Positions 1 to 6,004 of a stretch of DNA of 7,840 nt are shown here, piece after piece (position 1 is the stretch's first letter; every line of letters starts with the position of its first letter). Under the pieces are notes generated by a model, which did not search any database, was not told the origin of the DNA, and worked only from the letters and a program-made list of their open reading frames with translations. The DNA lies in contig DATAAM010000110.1 of NCBI GenBank assembly GCA_036260075.1, positions 1 to 7,840 on the forward strand, in the 5' to 3' direction. A program made the position numbers and the translations under genes. This DNA is from DATAAM01 sp036260075. GTDB lineage: Bacteria > Actinomycetota > Acidimicrobiia > Acidimicrobiales > JAHWLA01.

Positions 1-14
1 GGCTACGCCGCTTG

Positions 15-20
15 TACAGT
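15..20 (+). promoter_or_regulatory. Candidate -10 element of tRNA-Leu
   Basis: The hexamer TACAGT fits the actinobacterial -10 pattern TAnnnT and lies 15 nt upstream of the tRNA-Leu 5' end. The same hexamer occurs 11 nt upstream of the tRNA-Val at the other end of the window. The -35 region would fall before the window start and cannot be checked. Confidence 0.5.
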
Positions 21-35
21 GGCCGGAGCACAGGG

Positions 36-118
36 GCCCGAGTGGCGGAATGGCAGACGCGGGGGACTCAAAATCCCTTGTCCTCACGGGCGTGCGGGTT
101 CGAATCCCGCCTCGGGCA
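36..118 (+). tRNA. tRNA-Leu (anticodon CAA)
   Basis: This is a class II tRNA with a long variable arm. The 7-bp acceptor stem pairs GCCCGAG (36-42) with CTCGGGC (111-117), with discriminator A118. The anticodon stem is 62-66/74-78 around the loop CTCAAAA, which puts anticodon CAA at 69-71 and makes it decode UUG. The T arm shows the GGTTCGAATCC core (about 97-107). CCA is not encoded: A118 is followed by CAG. The extended variable region and the 83-nt length fit leucine rather than another CAA-like reading. It converges on the hydrolase gene that ends at 142. Confidence 0.97.
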
Positions 119-141
119 CAGCGCCCCTCGAGCCGACGGCC

Positions 142-864
142 TCAACCTCCCCCTCGGGCCTGCAGCTCCAGGAGGAACGGGTTGAGCCGCCGCTCCTGGC
201 CGATGGTCGTGGTCGGTCCGTGGCCGGGCAGCACGTTGACCTCGTCGGGCAGCGGCAGGATCTTCTCGGCCATCGAGGCCATGAGGTCCTCGAACGAGCC
301 GCCGGGCAGGTCGGTGCGCCCGATCGAGCCTTGGAAGAGGTGGTCGCCGCTGAAGAGGACCGGAGGGTGGCCGTCGAGCTCCAGCAGGAAGCAGGTGGAG
401 CCACGCGTGTGCCCTGGCGTGTGCACGGCGGTGAACGTCATGCCGGCCCCCGACACCTGCTGCCCGTCGTCGAGCCCGTAGAGCAGCTCCGGCGGGCGGA
501 GGTCGAGCTGCGCCTGGAGGAGGAACTGCCCGAACGCCCCGCTCGTGCCCACGGGGTCGAGGAGCATGTGGCGGTCGCCGTCGTGGATGTGGACCGGCAC
601 GCCGTGTTCGTGCGCGTGCACGACCGAGCCGATGCCGCCCACGTGGTCGACGTGGCCGTGCGTGCTCAGCAGCGCCACCAGGCGCAGATCGTGGTGGGCC
701 AGCCGTCGCAGGATGGCGGCGGGGTCGGGGGGCGCATCGACGAGCACGCACTCGCCGCCCGGGCCCGCGGGGGCCACGATCCACGCGTTCGTCTCGGCCA
801 GCCACAGGGGCATGCCCTCGATCAGCACGTCGACCGACGCTATCCGCTCGACCGCGACGTGCAC
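142..864 (-). CDS. MBL-fold hydrolase, glyoxalase II / YcbL-like
   Basis: This is a 240-residue metallo-beta-lactamase-fold protein, probably a cytosolic thioester hydrolase. The metal site is complete: THGHVDH gives H69, H71, D73 and H74, TPGHT gives H152, FSGDHLF gives D174 and LPGHGP gives H215. The segment GSIGRTDLPGG (179-189) is characteristic of the short type II glyoxalase II (YcbL/GloC) branch, which lacks the C-terminal helical domain of classical GloB. The length fits that short form. The start is GTG at 864 with no clear Shine-Dalgarno. It is preferred because TAA lies in frame a few codons upstream and because E24-T-N-A-W-I-V aligns with the conserved N-terminal strand, which an internal ATG would cut. 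Substrate is not deducible; a thiol adduct such as a mycothiol conjugate is possible. It is divergent from the SOD fusion gene, 66 bp apart. Confidence 0.93.
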   Translation of the reverse strand: MHVAVERIASVDVLIEGMPLWLAETNAWIVAPAGPGGECVLVDAPPDPAAILRRLAHHDLRLVALLSTHGHVDHVGGIGSVVHAHEHGVPVHIHDGDRHMLLDPVGTSGAFGQFLLQAQLDLRPPELLYGLDDGQQVSGAGMTFTAVHTPGHTRGSTCFLLELDGHPPVLFSGDHLFQGSIGRTDLPGGSFEDLMASMAEKILPLPDEVNVLPGHGPTTTIGQERRLNPFLLELQARGGG

Positions 865-882
865 GGACCGGGGATGTCTGGG

Positions 883-891
883 TAGTACGGT
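883..891. promoter_or_regulatory. Back-to-back -10-like elements, hydrolase/SOD intergenic region
   Basis: The 66-bp divergent gap contains TAGTACGGT. On the plus strand TACGGT (886-891) fits TAnnnT and would give a leader of about 33 nt before the SOD gene. On the minus strand TACTAC (888-883) is a weaker match and would give a leader of about 12 nt before the hydrolase GTG. The two share the central TA at 886-887. No convincing -35 is visible for either direction, so this is tentative. Confidence 0.35.
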
Positions 892-930
892 TCCGCCCTG
901 TTAGGCACGAGCCGAGCGAATGGAGACGCA

Positions 931-2862
931 ATGAAGCGTGCAGGACGCTTTCGGTTGGCCTCGGGAGTGACGAGCATCGGCGGCGCCGTCCTTGCGCTCG
1001 TCGGTCTCGTCTTGACCGCGGCCCCTTCGAACCCCGCCGTGCCGCGACCCCCCAAGCAGGCGGCGGCGATCCTCGTCGACGTCGGCGAGGATCTCATGGG
1101 CGTGGCGCTCTTCACCCAGGAGACGCCGACCACCGTTCGGGTGGAGGTGTCCGCCGAAGGGCTCGATCCCGGGTGGCACGGCTTCCACATCCACCAGACA
1201 GGCGACTGCACCGTCGGCGCCGCCACAAACCCGTTCCAAGCGGCGGGCGGGCACCTCAACGCGGGCGGTCAGACGCACGGCGTGTCCGACGGCGCCGACA
1301 ACCCCGACGGCCACGACGGCGACATGCCCGTGCTGTTCGCCGAGGACGATGGCACAGCATTCGCGATCTTCCGGATCGACAACTTCACCGTCGAGCAGAT
1401 CCTCGACGACGACACCGGCGGCGACGGGTCGGCCGTGATCGTGCACGCGACCGCCGACAACTACGCCAACATCCCCGAGCGCTACTCGTCGGGCGGCACA
1501 GCGGGCCCCGACGCCACAACGCAGGCCACGGGCGACTCGGGCAACCGAGACCTCTGCGGTGAGGTCTTCGAGACCGACACACGCGACACCAAGCCCGACG
1601 CCGGCTACTGGATGGCGGCTCGCGACGGCGGCGTGTTCGCCTTCGGCGAGGCCGACTTCTTCGGCTCGACCGGCAACATCCGGCTCAACCAGCCCGTCGT
1701 CGGCATGTCCCCGACGCCGTCCAACCAGGGCTACTGGCTGGTGGCGGCCGACGGCGGCATCTTCGCCTTCGGCGACGCCGACTTCGAGGGCTCGACCGGC
1801 AACATCCGGCTCAACCAGCCCGTGGTGGGCATGGCCGGGCCACAGGGCCACGTGGGCGCCTCGCTGATCGACACGACCGGCAAGGAGCTCGGCTTCGTGA
1901 GCTTCACCGACGTGGGCGACGAGGTGCTCGTGAAGGTGTCGGCCACCAACCTCACGCCCGGTTGGCACGGCTTCCACGTGCACGCCACAGGCAACTGCGC
2001 GGTGGGCGACGCCACAAACCCGTTCACCGCATCGGGCAACCACCTCGGGCACACAGTGGGCACCGGCACGCACGGCGTGTCCGATGCCGACGAGCCCGGC
2101 GGCCACGAAGGCGACATGCCGCTCCTCTTCGCCGAGGACAACGGCATCGCACGGGCGTCGTTCCTGACCGACAACTTCGACATCGAAGACCTGCTCGACG
2201 CCGACGGTTCCGCCGTCATCGTGCACGCCAACGCCGACAACTACGCCAACGTCCCGGCCCGCTACACAACAAACGGCACACCGGGGCCCGACGCCACCAC
2301 GCAGGCCACGGGCGACTCCGGTGCCCGCCAGCGTTGCGGCGTGGTCGAGGCCACCGGCAACGGGTACTGGCTGGCGGCCCGCGACGGCGGCGTCTTCGCC
2401 TTCGGCGACGCCGACTTCATGGGGTCGATGGGCGGCACCCGGCTGAACCAGCCGGTGGTCGGCATGGCGGCCACGCCGTCGGGCCAGGGCTACTGGCTCG
2501 TTGCCCGCGACGGCGGCATCTTCGCCTTCGGCGACGCCGACTTCTTCGGCTCGACGGGCAACATCCGGCTCAACCAGCCGATCGTCGGCATGGCGCCCAC
2601 GCCGTCCGGCCTCGGCTACTGGCTGGTGGCGGCCGACGGCGGCATCTTCGCCTTCGGCGATGCCCGCTTCCACGGATCCACCGGCGACATCCGGCTCAAC
2701 CAGCCGATCGTGAGCATGGCGCCCACGCCTTCCGGCGGCGGCTACTTCCTGTTCGCGGCCGACGGCGGCGTCTTCACCTTCGGCGACGCCAACTTCGAAG
2801 GGTCGACCGGCAACATCCGGCTCAACCAGCCGATGACCGCCGGCAACGCCTTCATCCTGTAA
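931..2862 (+). CDS. Secreted double Cu/Zn superoxide dismutase fused to six 42-aa repeats
   Basis: This 643-residue protein starts at an ATG with a GGAG Shine-Dalgarno (922-925). Residues 1 to about 31 form a signal peptide (basic KRAGRFR, hydrophobic 16-30), with no lipobox cysteine. SOD domain 1 (about 46-212) carries metal ligands H86, H88, H108, H116, H128, D131 and H172, disulphide cysteines C93 and C209, and the active-site arginine R206. SOD domain 2 (about 309-473) repeats the set: H349, H351, H371, H381, H392, D395, H432, C356/C469 and R466. Both domains end like mycobacterial SodC (HAxADNYAN, PGPDATTQATGD), so both look active, converting superoxide to peroxide and oxygen outside the membrane. 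Two 42-residue repeats follow domain 1 (225, 267) and four follow domain 2 (478, 520, 562, 604), the last ending the protein. The repeats probably form beta-structured binding or surface modules. Usual SodC is about 170-240 residues with one domain. Confidence 0.96.
   Translation: MKRAGRFRLASGVTSIGGAVLALVGLVLTAAPSNPAVPRPPKQAAAILVDVGEDLMGVALFTQETPTTVRVEVSAEGLDPGWHGFHIHQTGDCTVGAATNPFQAAGGHLNAGGQTHGVSDGADNPDGHDGDMPVLFAEDDGTAFAIFRIDNFTVEQILDDDTGGDGSAVIVHATADNYANIPERYSSGGTAGPDATTQATGDSGNRDLCGEVFETDTRDTKPDAGYWMAARDGGVFAFGEADFFGSTGNIRLNQPVVGMSPTPSNQGYWLVAADGGIFAFGDADFEGSTGNIRLNQPVVGMAGPQGHVGASLIDTTGKELGFVSFTDVGDEVLVKVSATNLTPGWHGFHVHATGNCAVGDATNPFTASGNHLGHTVGTGTHGVSDADEPGGHEGDMPLLFAEDNGIARASFLTDNFDIEDLLDADGSAVIVHANADNYANVPARYTTNGTPGPDATTQATGDSGARQRCGVVEATGNGYWLAARDGGVFAFGDADFMGSMGGTRLNQPVVGMAATPSGQGYWLVARDGGIFAFGDADFFGSTGNIRLNQPIVGMAPTPSGLGYWLVAADGGIFAFGDARFHGSTGDIRLNQPIVSMAPTPSGGGYFLFAADGGVFTFGDANFEGSTGNIRLNQPMTAGNAFIL
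1603..1836 (+). repeat. Two in-frame 126-bp coding repeats (units 1-2)
   Basis: Two copies of a 42-codon unit begin at 1603 and 1729 (residues 225 and 267). Each has the pattern GYW..A.DGG.FAFG.ADF.GSTGNIRLNQPVVGM. The second unit is cut short after about 36 residues, where SOD domain 2 begins. The period is exactly 126 bp, with no insertions or deletions between the unit starts. Confidence 0.95.
2362..2859 (+). repeat. Four in-frame 126-bp coding repeats (units 3-6)
   Basis: Four copies begin at 2362, 2488, 2614 and 2740 (residues 478, 520, 562, 604), each spaced exactly 126 bp apart. They follow the same pattern as units 1-2, with GYW replaced by GYF in the last. The final copy ends after 40 residues at the protein C-terminus. 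Such aromatic/DGG/FGDA repeats are common in secreted actinobacterial proteins and are plausibly beta-propeller blades or beta-roll rungs. That fold is inference. Confidence 0.95.
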
Positions 2863-2870
2863 CCCATCCC

Positions 2871-2920
2871 GTTCTGGGGGAGGAAACCCGGCGCCCGTGC
2901 CGGGATTCCTCCCCCAGAAC
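2871..2920 (+). terminator. Long hairpin, likely terminator of the SOD fusion gene
   Basis: This is an inverted repeat with 22-nt arms (2871-2892 and 2899-2920), one A-A mismatch and a 6-nt loop GCCCGT. It begins 8 nt after the SOD stop codon. No T-run follows the stem, which is common for terminators in high-GC actinobacteria. The right arm runs to within 9 nt of the candidate -10 of the next gene, so the hairpin covers that promoter's -35 region. An operator role cannot be excluded. Confidence 0.75.
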
Positions 2921-2929
2921 CCGTGCCCG

Positions 2930-2935
2930 TAGGAT
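2930..2935 (+). promoter_or_regulatory. Candidate -10 element, leaderless start of the flavin reductase gene
   Basis: TAGGAT fits TAnnnT and ends 6 nt before the GTG at 2942. This spacing would place the transcription start at or within a base or two of the start codon, as in the leaderless mRNAs frequent in actinobacteria. The same bases include AGGA (2931-2934), which could instead serve as a Shine-Dalgarno 7 nt from the GTG. Confidence 0.5.
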
Positions 2936-2941
2936 CGCCGC

Positions 2942-3481
2942 GTGATCGACCAGGTCGTCAAGCGCTCCCTCGGGCAGATGATCAAGGGCGTGCAGGTAAT
3001 CGGGGCCGCCCACGACGGCGTGCGGCGGGCCTACTGCTCGCACTGGTTCACCCAGGTGTCCTTCGACGAGCCGATCGTCATGGCGTCGTCCTCGCCGAAG
3101 CACGACACCCACCCACTGCTCGTGGCCTCGGGCGTGTTCTGCGCGTCGATCCTGGCCGCCGACCAAGTGGCCGAGGGGCAGTACTTCTCCTATCCCGGTC
3201 GCCGGTTCCGCTACGTGGCCGAGGAGTTCGTGGAGGACTGGGACGGCCTGCCCGCAGTCCCCAACTCGATCGCCTGGCTGCGGTGCGAGATCTTCGACCG
3301 CATGCCGATGGTCGACCACGACCTGTTCTTCGCCCGCGTCACCGCCGTGCGCGAGGGGCGCCTGCGCGAGCCGCCGCTGCTGTACTCCTCGCGGCTCGGC
3401 TGGCGGGCCACGGGCGAGCCCGCCCGGGAGCGGGGCACCTCGATCCGCGACCAGCTGCTGGCCCGGCTGGAAGCCCCCTGA
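2942..3481 (+). CDS. Flavin reductase-like, FMN-binding split-barrel protein
   Basis: This 179-residue protein resembles the flavin reductase-like domain family, which binds FMN on a split beta-barrel and uses NAD(P)H to reduce flavin, often for a partner monooxygenase. The N-terminal strand GVQVIGAAHDG (16-26), the segment YCSHWFTQVSFDEPIVMASSS (31-51), then C67-A-S-I-L with DQVAEGQYF, and the late DHDLFFARVTAVREG (125-139) followed by PLLYSSR (145-151) follow the family order. The length matches single-domain members. The start is GTG 2942. There is no partner oxygenase in the window, so whether it reduces free flavin or has another FMN-dependent role is open. Hairpins flank it on both sides and it is probably monocistronic. 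Confidence 0.88.
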   Translation: MIDQVVKRSLGQMIKGVQVIGAAHDGVRRAYCSHWFTQVSFDEPIVMASSSPKHDTHPLLVASGVFCASILAADQVAEGQYFSYPGRRFRYVAEEFVEDWDGLPAVPNSIAWLRCEIFDRMPMVDHDLFFARVTAVREGRLREPPLLYSSRLGWRATGEPARERGTSIRDQLLARLEAP

Positions 3482-3483
3482 GC

Positions 3484-3526
3484 GCGACGAAGGGACGACC
3501 CGTTGCATCGGATCGTCCCTTCGCGC
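3484..3526 (+). terminator. Hairpin terminator downstream of flavin reductase gene
   Basis: An 11-bp perfect stem pairs CGAAGGGACGA (3488-3498) with 3513-3523. It extends by 3 bp (3484-3486 with 3524-3526) across a single bulged A. The loop is 14 nt. It starts 3 nt after the stop codon. No T-run follows. Confidence 0.7.
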
Positions 3527-3559
3527 CGGCGGTCGTCCTGGGGGGCCGACGACCTGCCG
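3527..3559 (-). terminator. Second hairpin, likely terminator of the VOC-CsbD operon
   Basis: GGTCGTC (3531-3537) pairs with GACGACC (3548-3554), and 4 more pairs (3527-3530 with 3556-3559) form after a bulged T. It lies directly beside the preceding hairpin without overlapping it and is 9 nt from the CsbD stop codon, so it fits termination of the minus-strand operon. No T-run follows on either strand. Confidence 0.5.
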
Positions 3560-3568
3560 AGGGGGGAG

Positions 3569-3736
3569 CTATCGGTCCCGGTCGACCATGTCCTTCACTA
3601 AGTCGGAGACGTCACCCACCTTCTCCTTGACGGTGTCGGTGAACTGGTCGATCTTGCCTTCTCGCTTGAGCTCTTCGTCGTCGGTGAGGTCGCCCACTGC
3701 TTCCTTGGCGCGGCCCTTCAGTTCGTCGGTTCCCAT
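3569..3736 (-). CDS. Small CsbD-family stress protein
   Basis: This 55-residue protein reads MGTDELKGRAKEAVGDLT at its start. That is the CsbD signature: a charged, helical small protein with paired G-x-x-K-E-x-x-G units, here KGRAKEAVGDLT (7-18) and a second KEKVGDVSD (37-45). It is highly hydrophilic with no membrane segment. CsbD of Bacillus subtilis belongs to the general stress regulon; the molecular function of the family is unknown. The ATG at 3736 lies 6 nt after the VOC stop codon. That stop (TAG) overlaps the AGGGA Shine-Dalgarno (3744-3740), so translation is probably coupled to the upstream gene. It is slightly shorter than typical members (60-70 residues). Confidence 0.9.
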   Translation of the reverse strand: MGTDELKGRAKEAVGDLTDDEELKREGKIDQFTDTVKEKVGDVSDLVKDMVDRDR

Positions 3737-3742
3737 GCGTCC

Positions 3743-4525
3743 CTACGTACCCGCCGCCTCGGCGGGAAAACACACCAGCCGCGTGCCCAGGTTGTCCTCG
3801 GGTGCCACCACGACCCCGTCGACGAGCCACGGGCAACCGAACGCCAGGTGGTGCACGCGTCCGGCCCGGTCGCCCATCCACGCCGCCGCCTCCGAGCCCG
3901 GGGCGGGCTGGACCAGGCGGACGCGGCCCGGGCCGGGCCAGGCGACCTCGACCCAACGGCCGTCCGCCTCGTCGGTGGCGTCGTGCTCGGTGCCGCCGAG
4001 CAGGCCTGCGAACAGCGCGAGCGCGTCGTCGAGGTCGGCCACGGCGTGCACCACGCGCAGCAGCGTCGCCGTCCCCCGTCGTGGCGCCGGGAAACCGGAA
4101 GGGGCGGCGTTCGCCCAGTCGCCCGCCGACTCCGCGAGCTGCACCACGATGCCCAGTGCGTCCTTGGGGTGGAGGAACGCCTCCTTCCACCCCTCCGATG
4201 TGAGGTCGACGGCCACCGGTCGGTAGCCCGCCTGCTCGCACGCGCCCAGCGCCGCCACGATGTCGTCGACCTTGAACGTGAGGTGGTGGGGGCCGGGTCC
4301 GTTGCGGTCGAGGAAGCGACGGAGGAAGTCGTTCTCGTCCACCGCCCAGGGTTCGAGGATCTCGACCTTCATGCCGTTGGCATAGCGAACCTGGGCGGTC
4401 GAGAACCCAGTGGCCTTGCCGCCGGACACCCATCGTCCGCCGAGCTCGTGGGCGTAGCGGGGCCACGCCGTCGTCATGTCCGCCGTGGCCACGGCGACGT
4501 GATCGAGATCGATCCCCCGAATCAT
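3743..4525 (-). CDS. Two-domain VOC (glyoxalase/epimerase-like) protein
   Basis: This 260-residue protein has two vicinal-oxygen-chelate halves. The first (about 4-131) resembles methylmalonyl-CoA epimerase: DLDHVAVATAD with H9, VEILEP with E55, GPGPHHLTFKVDD with H81, and a closing HPKDALGIVVQL. A metal-binding Glu is usual in that closing strand, but here the residue is Q129. The second (about 152-258) is more diverged, with RVVHAVADLDDA (H160) and VHHLAF (H226). Members use a divalent metal in epimerase, lyase, dioxygenase or resistance roles; the substrate cannot be inferred here. The start is ATG 4525; an ATG at 4533 is out of frame and hits a stop after three codons. The gene heads a two-gene operon with the CsbD gene and is divergent from the amidase. 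Confidence 0.88.
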   Translation of the reverse strand: MIRGIDLDHVAVATADMTTAWPRYAHELGGRWVSGGKATGFSTAQVRYANGMKVEILEPWAVDENDFLRRFLDRNGPGPHHLTFKVDDIVAALGACEQAGYRPVAVDLTSEGWKEAFLHPKDALGIVVQLAESAGDWANAAPSGFPAPRRGTATLLRVVHAVADLDDALALFAGLLGGTEHDATDEADGRWVEVAWPGPGRVRLVQPAPGSEAAAWMGDRAGRVHHLAFGCPWLVDGVVVAPEDNLGTRLVCFPAEAAGT

Positions 4526-4536
4526 GGGGCCATGCT

Positions 4537-4546
4537 TGCCTAGGCT
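4537..4546. promoter_or_regulatory. Symmetrical divergent -10 elements, VOC/amidase junction
   Basis: The palindrome GCCTAGGC (4538-4545) gives TAGGCT on the plus strand (4541-4546) and TAGGCA on the minus strand (4542-4537), sharing the central TA. The plus element fits TAnnnT and ends 7 nt before a GTG at 4554. The minus element, a weaker match, ends 11 nt before the VOC ATG at 4525. Both imply leaderless or nearly leaderless transcripts. An alternative is an operator site, because the core is palindromic. Confidence 0.4.
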
Positions 4547-4553
4547 CGGCGAC

Positions 4554-4616
4554 GTGCCGCAAGTCCGGGGCAACGACCCCGACCCCGACGTCGCCCGCCT
4601 CGGCTGCGAGGAGTAG
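4554..4616 (+). CDS. Possible 20-codon leaderless leader ORF upstream of the amidase
   Basis: A GTG located 7 nt after the TAGGCT hexamer opens a 20-codon frame (MPQVRGNDPDPD then VARLGCEE). It ends in TAG at 4614-4616, 2 nt before the amidase GTG. Its last codons GAG GAG supply the amidase Shine-Dalgarno. This arrangement would couple translation of the two. It resembles no known protein and may only be the 5' leader; the case rests on promoter spacing and stop placement. Confidence 0.35.
   Translation: MPQVRGNDPDPDVARLGCEE
4608..4613 (+). promoter_or_regulatory. Shine-Dalgarno site of the amidase gene
   Basis: GAGGAG lies 5 nt upstream of GTG 4619. It sets the amidase start and falls inside the last two sense codons of the possible leader ORF. 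Confidence 0.75.
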
Positions 4617-4618
4617 CG

Positions 4619-6004
4619 GTGGACTTCCTGCGCGACACCGTGGCCGAGCTCGCCGCCCAGGTGCGGGGCGCAGCGCTGTCGGCGCGGGAGGTCGTCGGGC
4701 ACGCGCTCCATCGCATCGAGCGGCTCGACGGCGAGGTCAACGCGTTCACGGCGGTCGACGGCGACGCCGCCCTGGCCGCGGCCGCTGCGCTCGACGAGCG
4801 GGTGGCGCGCGGGGAAGAGGTCGGCCCGCTGGCCGGCATCCCGTTGGCCGTGAAGGACCTGGAGGACGCCGCCGGCTTCGTGACGTCGAAGGGATCGGCG
4901 GCGTTCGCCGACGACCCGCCCGCATCGGCCGACTCCGCGTTGGTCGAGCGCCTGAAGGCGGCGGGCTGCATCGTCGTCGGCAAGACCAACACGCCGGAGC
5001 TGGGGTGGAAGGCGGACACCGACAACCCCACGTTCGGCGCCACCCGCAACCCGCTGGCGCCCGATCGCTCGCCGGGGGGCTCGTCCGGCGGCAGCGCGGC
5101 GGCGTTGGCCGCAGGCATGGTGCCGTTGGCCACGGGGTCGGACGGCGGCGGCAGCATCCGCATCCCCGCCTCGCTGTGCGGCCTGCCCGGCTTCAAGCCG
5201 TCGTTGGGGCGGGTCCCCACGGGCGGCGCCCACGCTCCCGACTGGCACCACCTCTCCACCCGGGGCGTCATGGCCCGCCGGCTGGACGACACCGTGCTCG
5301 CCCTCGACGCCGTCATCGGTCCCGACCCCTGCGACCTGCGATCGCTGCCGATGCCCGAGCCCGCGTGGTCGGCTGCGCTCGAGAACGCGCACGCGCCGGT
5401 GCGGGTGGCGTGGTCGCCGACGCTCGGCTACGCCGAGGTCGACGCCGAGGTGCGCTCGGTGTGCGAGCGGGCGGTCGGCGTGCTGTCCGACCTGGGCACC
5501 GAGGTGGTCGAGGTCGACGCCGTGTTCCCCGAGGACCCGGTGTGGCCGTGGCTGGCGCTGACAACCACCTACAACCTGCGCACGCTGGCGCCGTTCCGCC
5601 ACACGCCGGTGTGGGAGCGGGTCGACCCCGACCTGGCTGCGTGGCTCGAGCAGGCTGCCACGTTGTCGGGCGTCGACGTCGTGCGGGCCGAGGACCGGTG
5701 CCACGAGCTCAACGTGCGGCTGGTGCAGCTGTTCCACGACGTGCGGCTCCTGGTCACGCCGACGGTGGCCGGGCAGGCACCGACGAGCGGCGGGTTCGGC
5801 ACCGTCAACGGCGTGGCCACGCCCGCATGGGTGTCGTTCACGTACCCGTTCAACCTCACGCGGTCGCCTGCGGGGACGATCGTCGCCGGGCGAGCGGGCG
5901 ACGGCATGCCGGTGGGTCTGCAGCTGATCGGCCCGCAACACGGCGACCTCGTCGTGCTGCGGGCCATGGGCGCGCTGTCCGCCGCGTTGGAGTCGCTCGA
6001 CTAG
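4619..6004 (+). CDS. Amidase-signature family hydrolase
   Basis: This 461-residue enzyme has the Ser-cisSer-Lys catalytic triad of the amidase-signature family: K79 in PLAVKDL, S155 in SPGGSSGGS and S179 in GSDGGGSIRIP. The spacing of 24 residues between the serines matches the family. The usual GSDTGGS reads GSDGGGS here. The scaffold motif VGKTNTPELGW (120-130) and the N-terminal helical region (LSAREVV..ALHRIERLDGEVNAF) are also present. It hydrolyses carbon-nitrogen amide bonds in the cytosol; candidates include small amides and acyl amino acid amides. It is not safely the GatA subunit of the Glu-tRNA amidotransferase: no gatB or gatC lies alongside, and the C-terminal half (PTVAGQAPTSGGFG, then FTYPFNLTRSPAGTIVAG) looks like a standalone amidase. 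The start is GTG 4619 with GAGGAG upstream. Its stop codon abuts the stop of the convergent glycosyltransferase. Confidence 0.93.
   Translation: MDFLRDTVAELAAQVRGAALSAREVVGHALHRIERLDGEVNAFTAVDGDAALAAAAALDERVARGEEVGPLAGIPLAVKDLEDAAGFVTSKGSAAFADDPPASADSALVERLKAAGCIVVGKTNTPELGWKADTDNPTFGATRNPLAPDRSPGGSSGGSAAALAAGMVPLATGSDGGGSIRIPASLCGLPGFKPSLGRVPTGGAHAPDWHHLSTRGVMARRLDDTVLALDAVIGPDPCDLRSLPMPEPAWSAALENAHAPVRVAWSPTLGYAEVDAEVRSVCERAVGVLSDLGTEVVEVDAVFPEDPVWPWLALTTTYNLRTLAPFRHTPVWERVDPDLAAWLEQAATLSGVDVVRAEDRCHELNVRLVQLFHDVRLLVTPTVAGQAPTSGGFGTVNGVATPAWVSFTYPFNLTRSPAGTIVAGRAGDGMPVGLQLIGPQHGDLVVLRAMGALSAALESLD

Noticed and set aside
19..931. Large overlapping frames on both strands across tRNA-Leu and the MBL hydrolase
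   Set aside because: They read through the tRNA or the antisense strand and are dominated by Arg, Ala and Val; only the 142-864 minus frame has the metal-binding motifs.
901..2985. Open frame of 694 codons on the minus strand, opposite the whole SOD fusion gene
   Set aside because: It is the antisense shadow of a GC3-biased gene; its repeated GRRGRHADDRLVEPDV pattern is the reverse reading of the 42-residue repeats. The plus frame has full SOD catalytic motifs, a signal peptide and a ribosome site.
3743..4525. Naming the VOC protein methylmalonyl-CoA epimerase
   Set aside because: That enzyme is a single VOC domain of about 140-150 residues. This protein has two halves, with Q129 in place of the expected closing Glu.
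4526..5941. Long in-frame N-terminal extension of the VOC protein antisense to the amidase
   Set aside because: The added residues are Arg/His-rich low-information sequence with no domain. The VOC fold begins at ATG 4525, and the amidase on the other strand has a complete catalytic triad.
4619..6004. Naming the amidase gatA
   Set aside because: The triad is shared by the whole family, and gatB/gatC are absent nearby; the C-terminal half looks like a standalone amidase.
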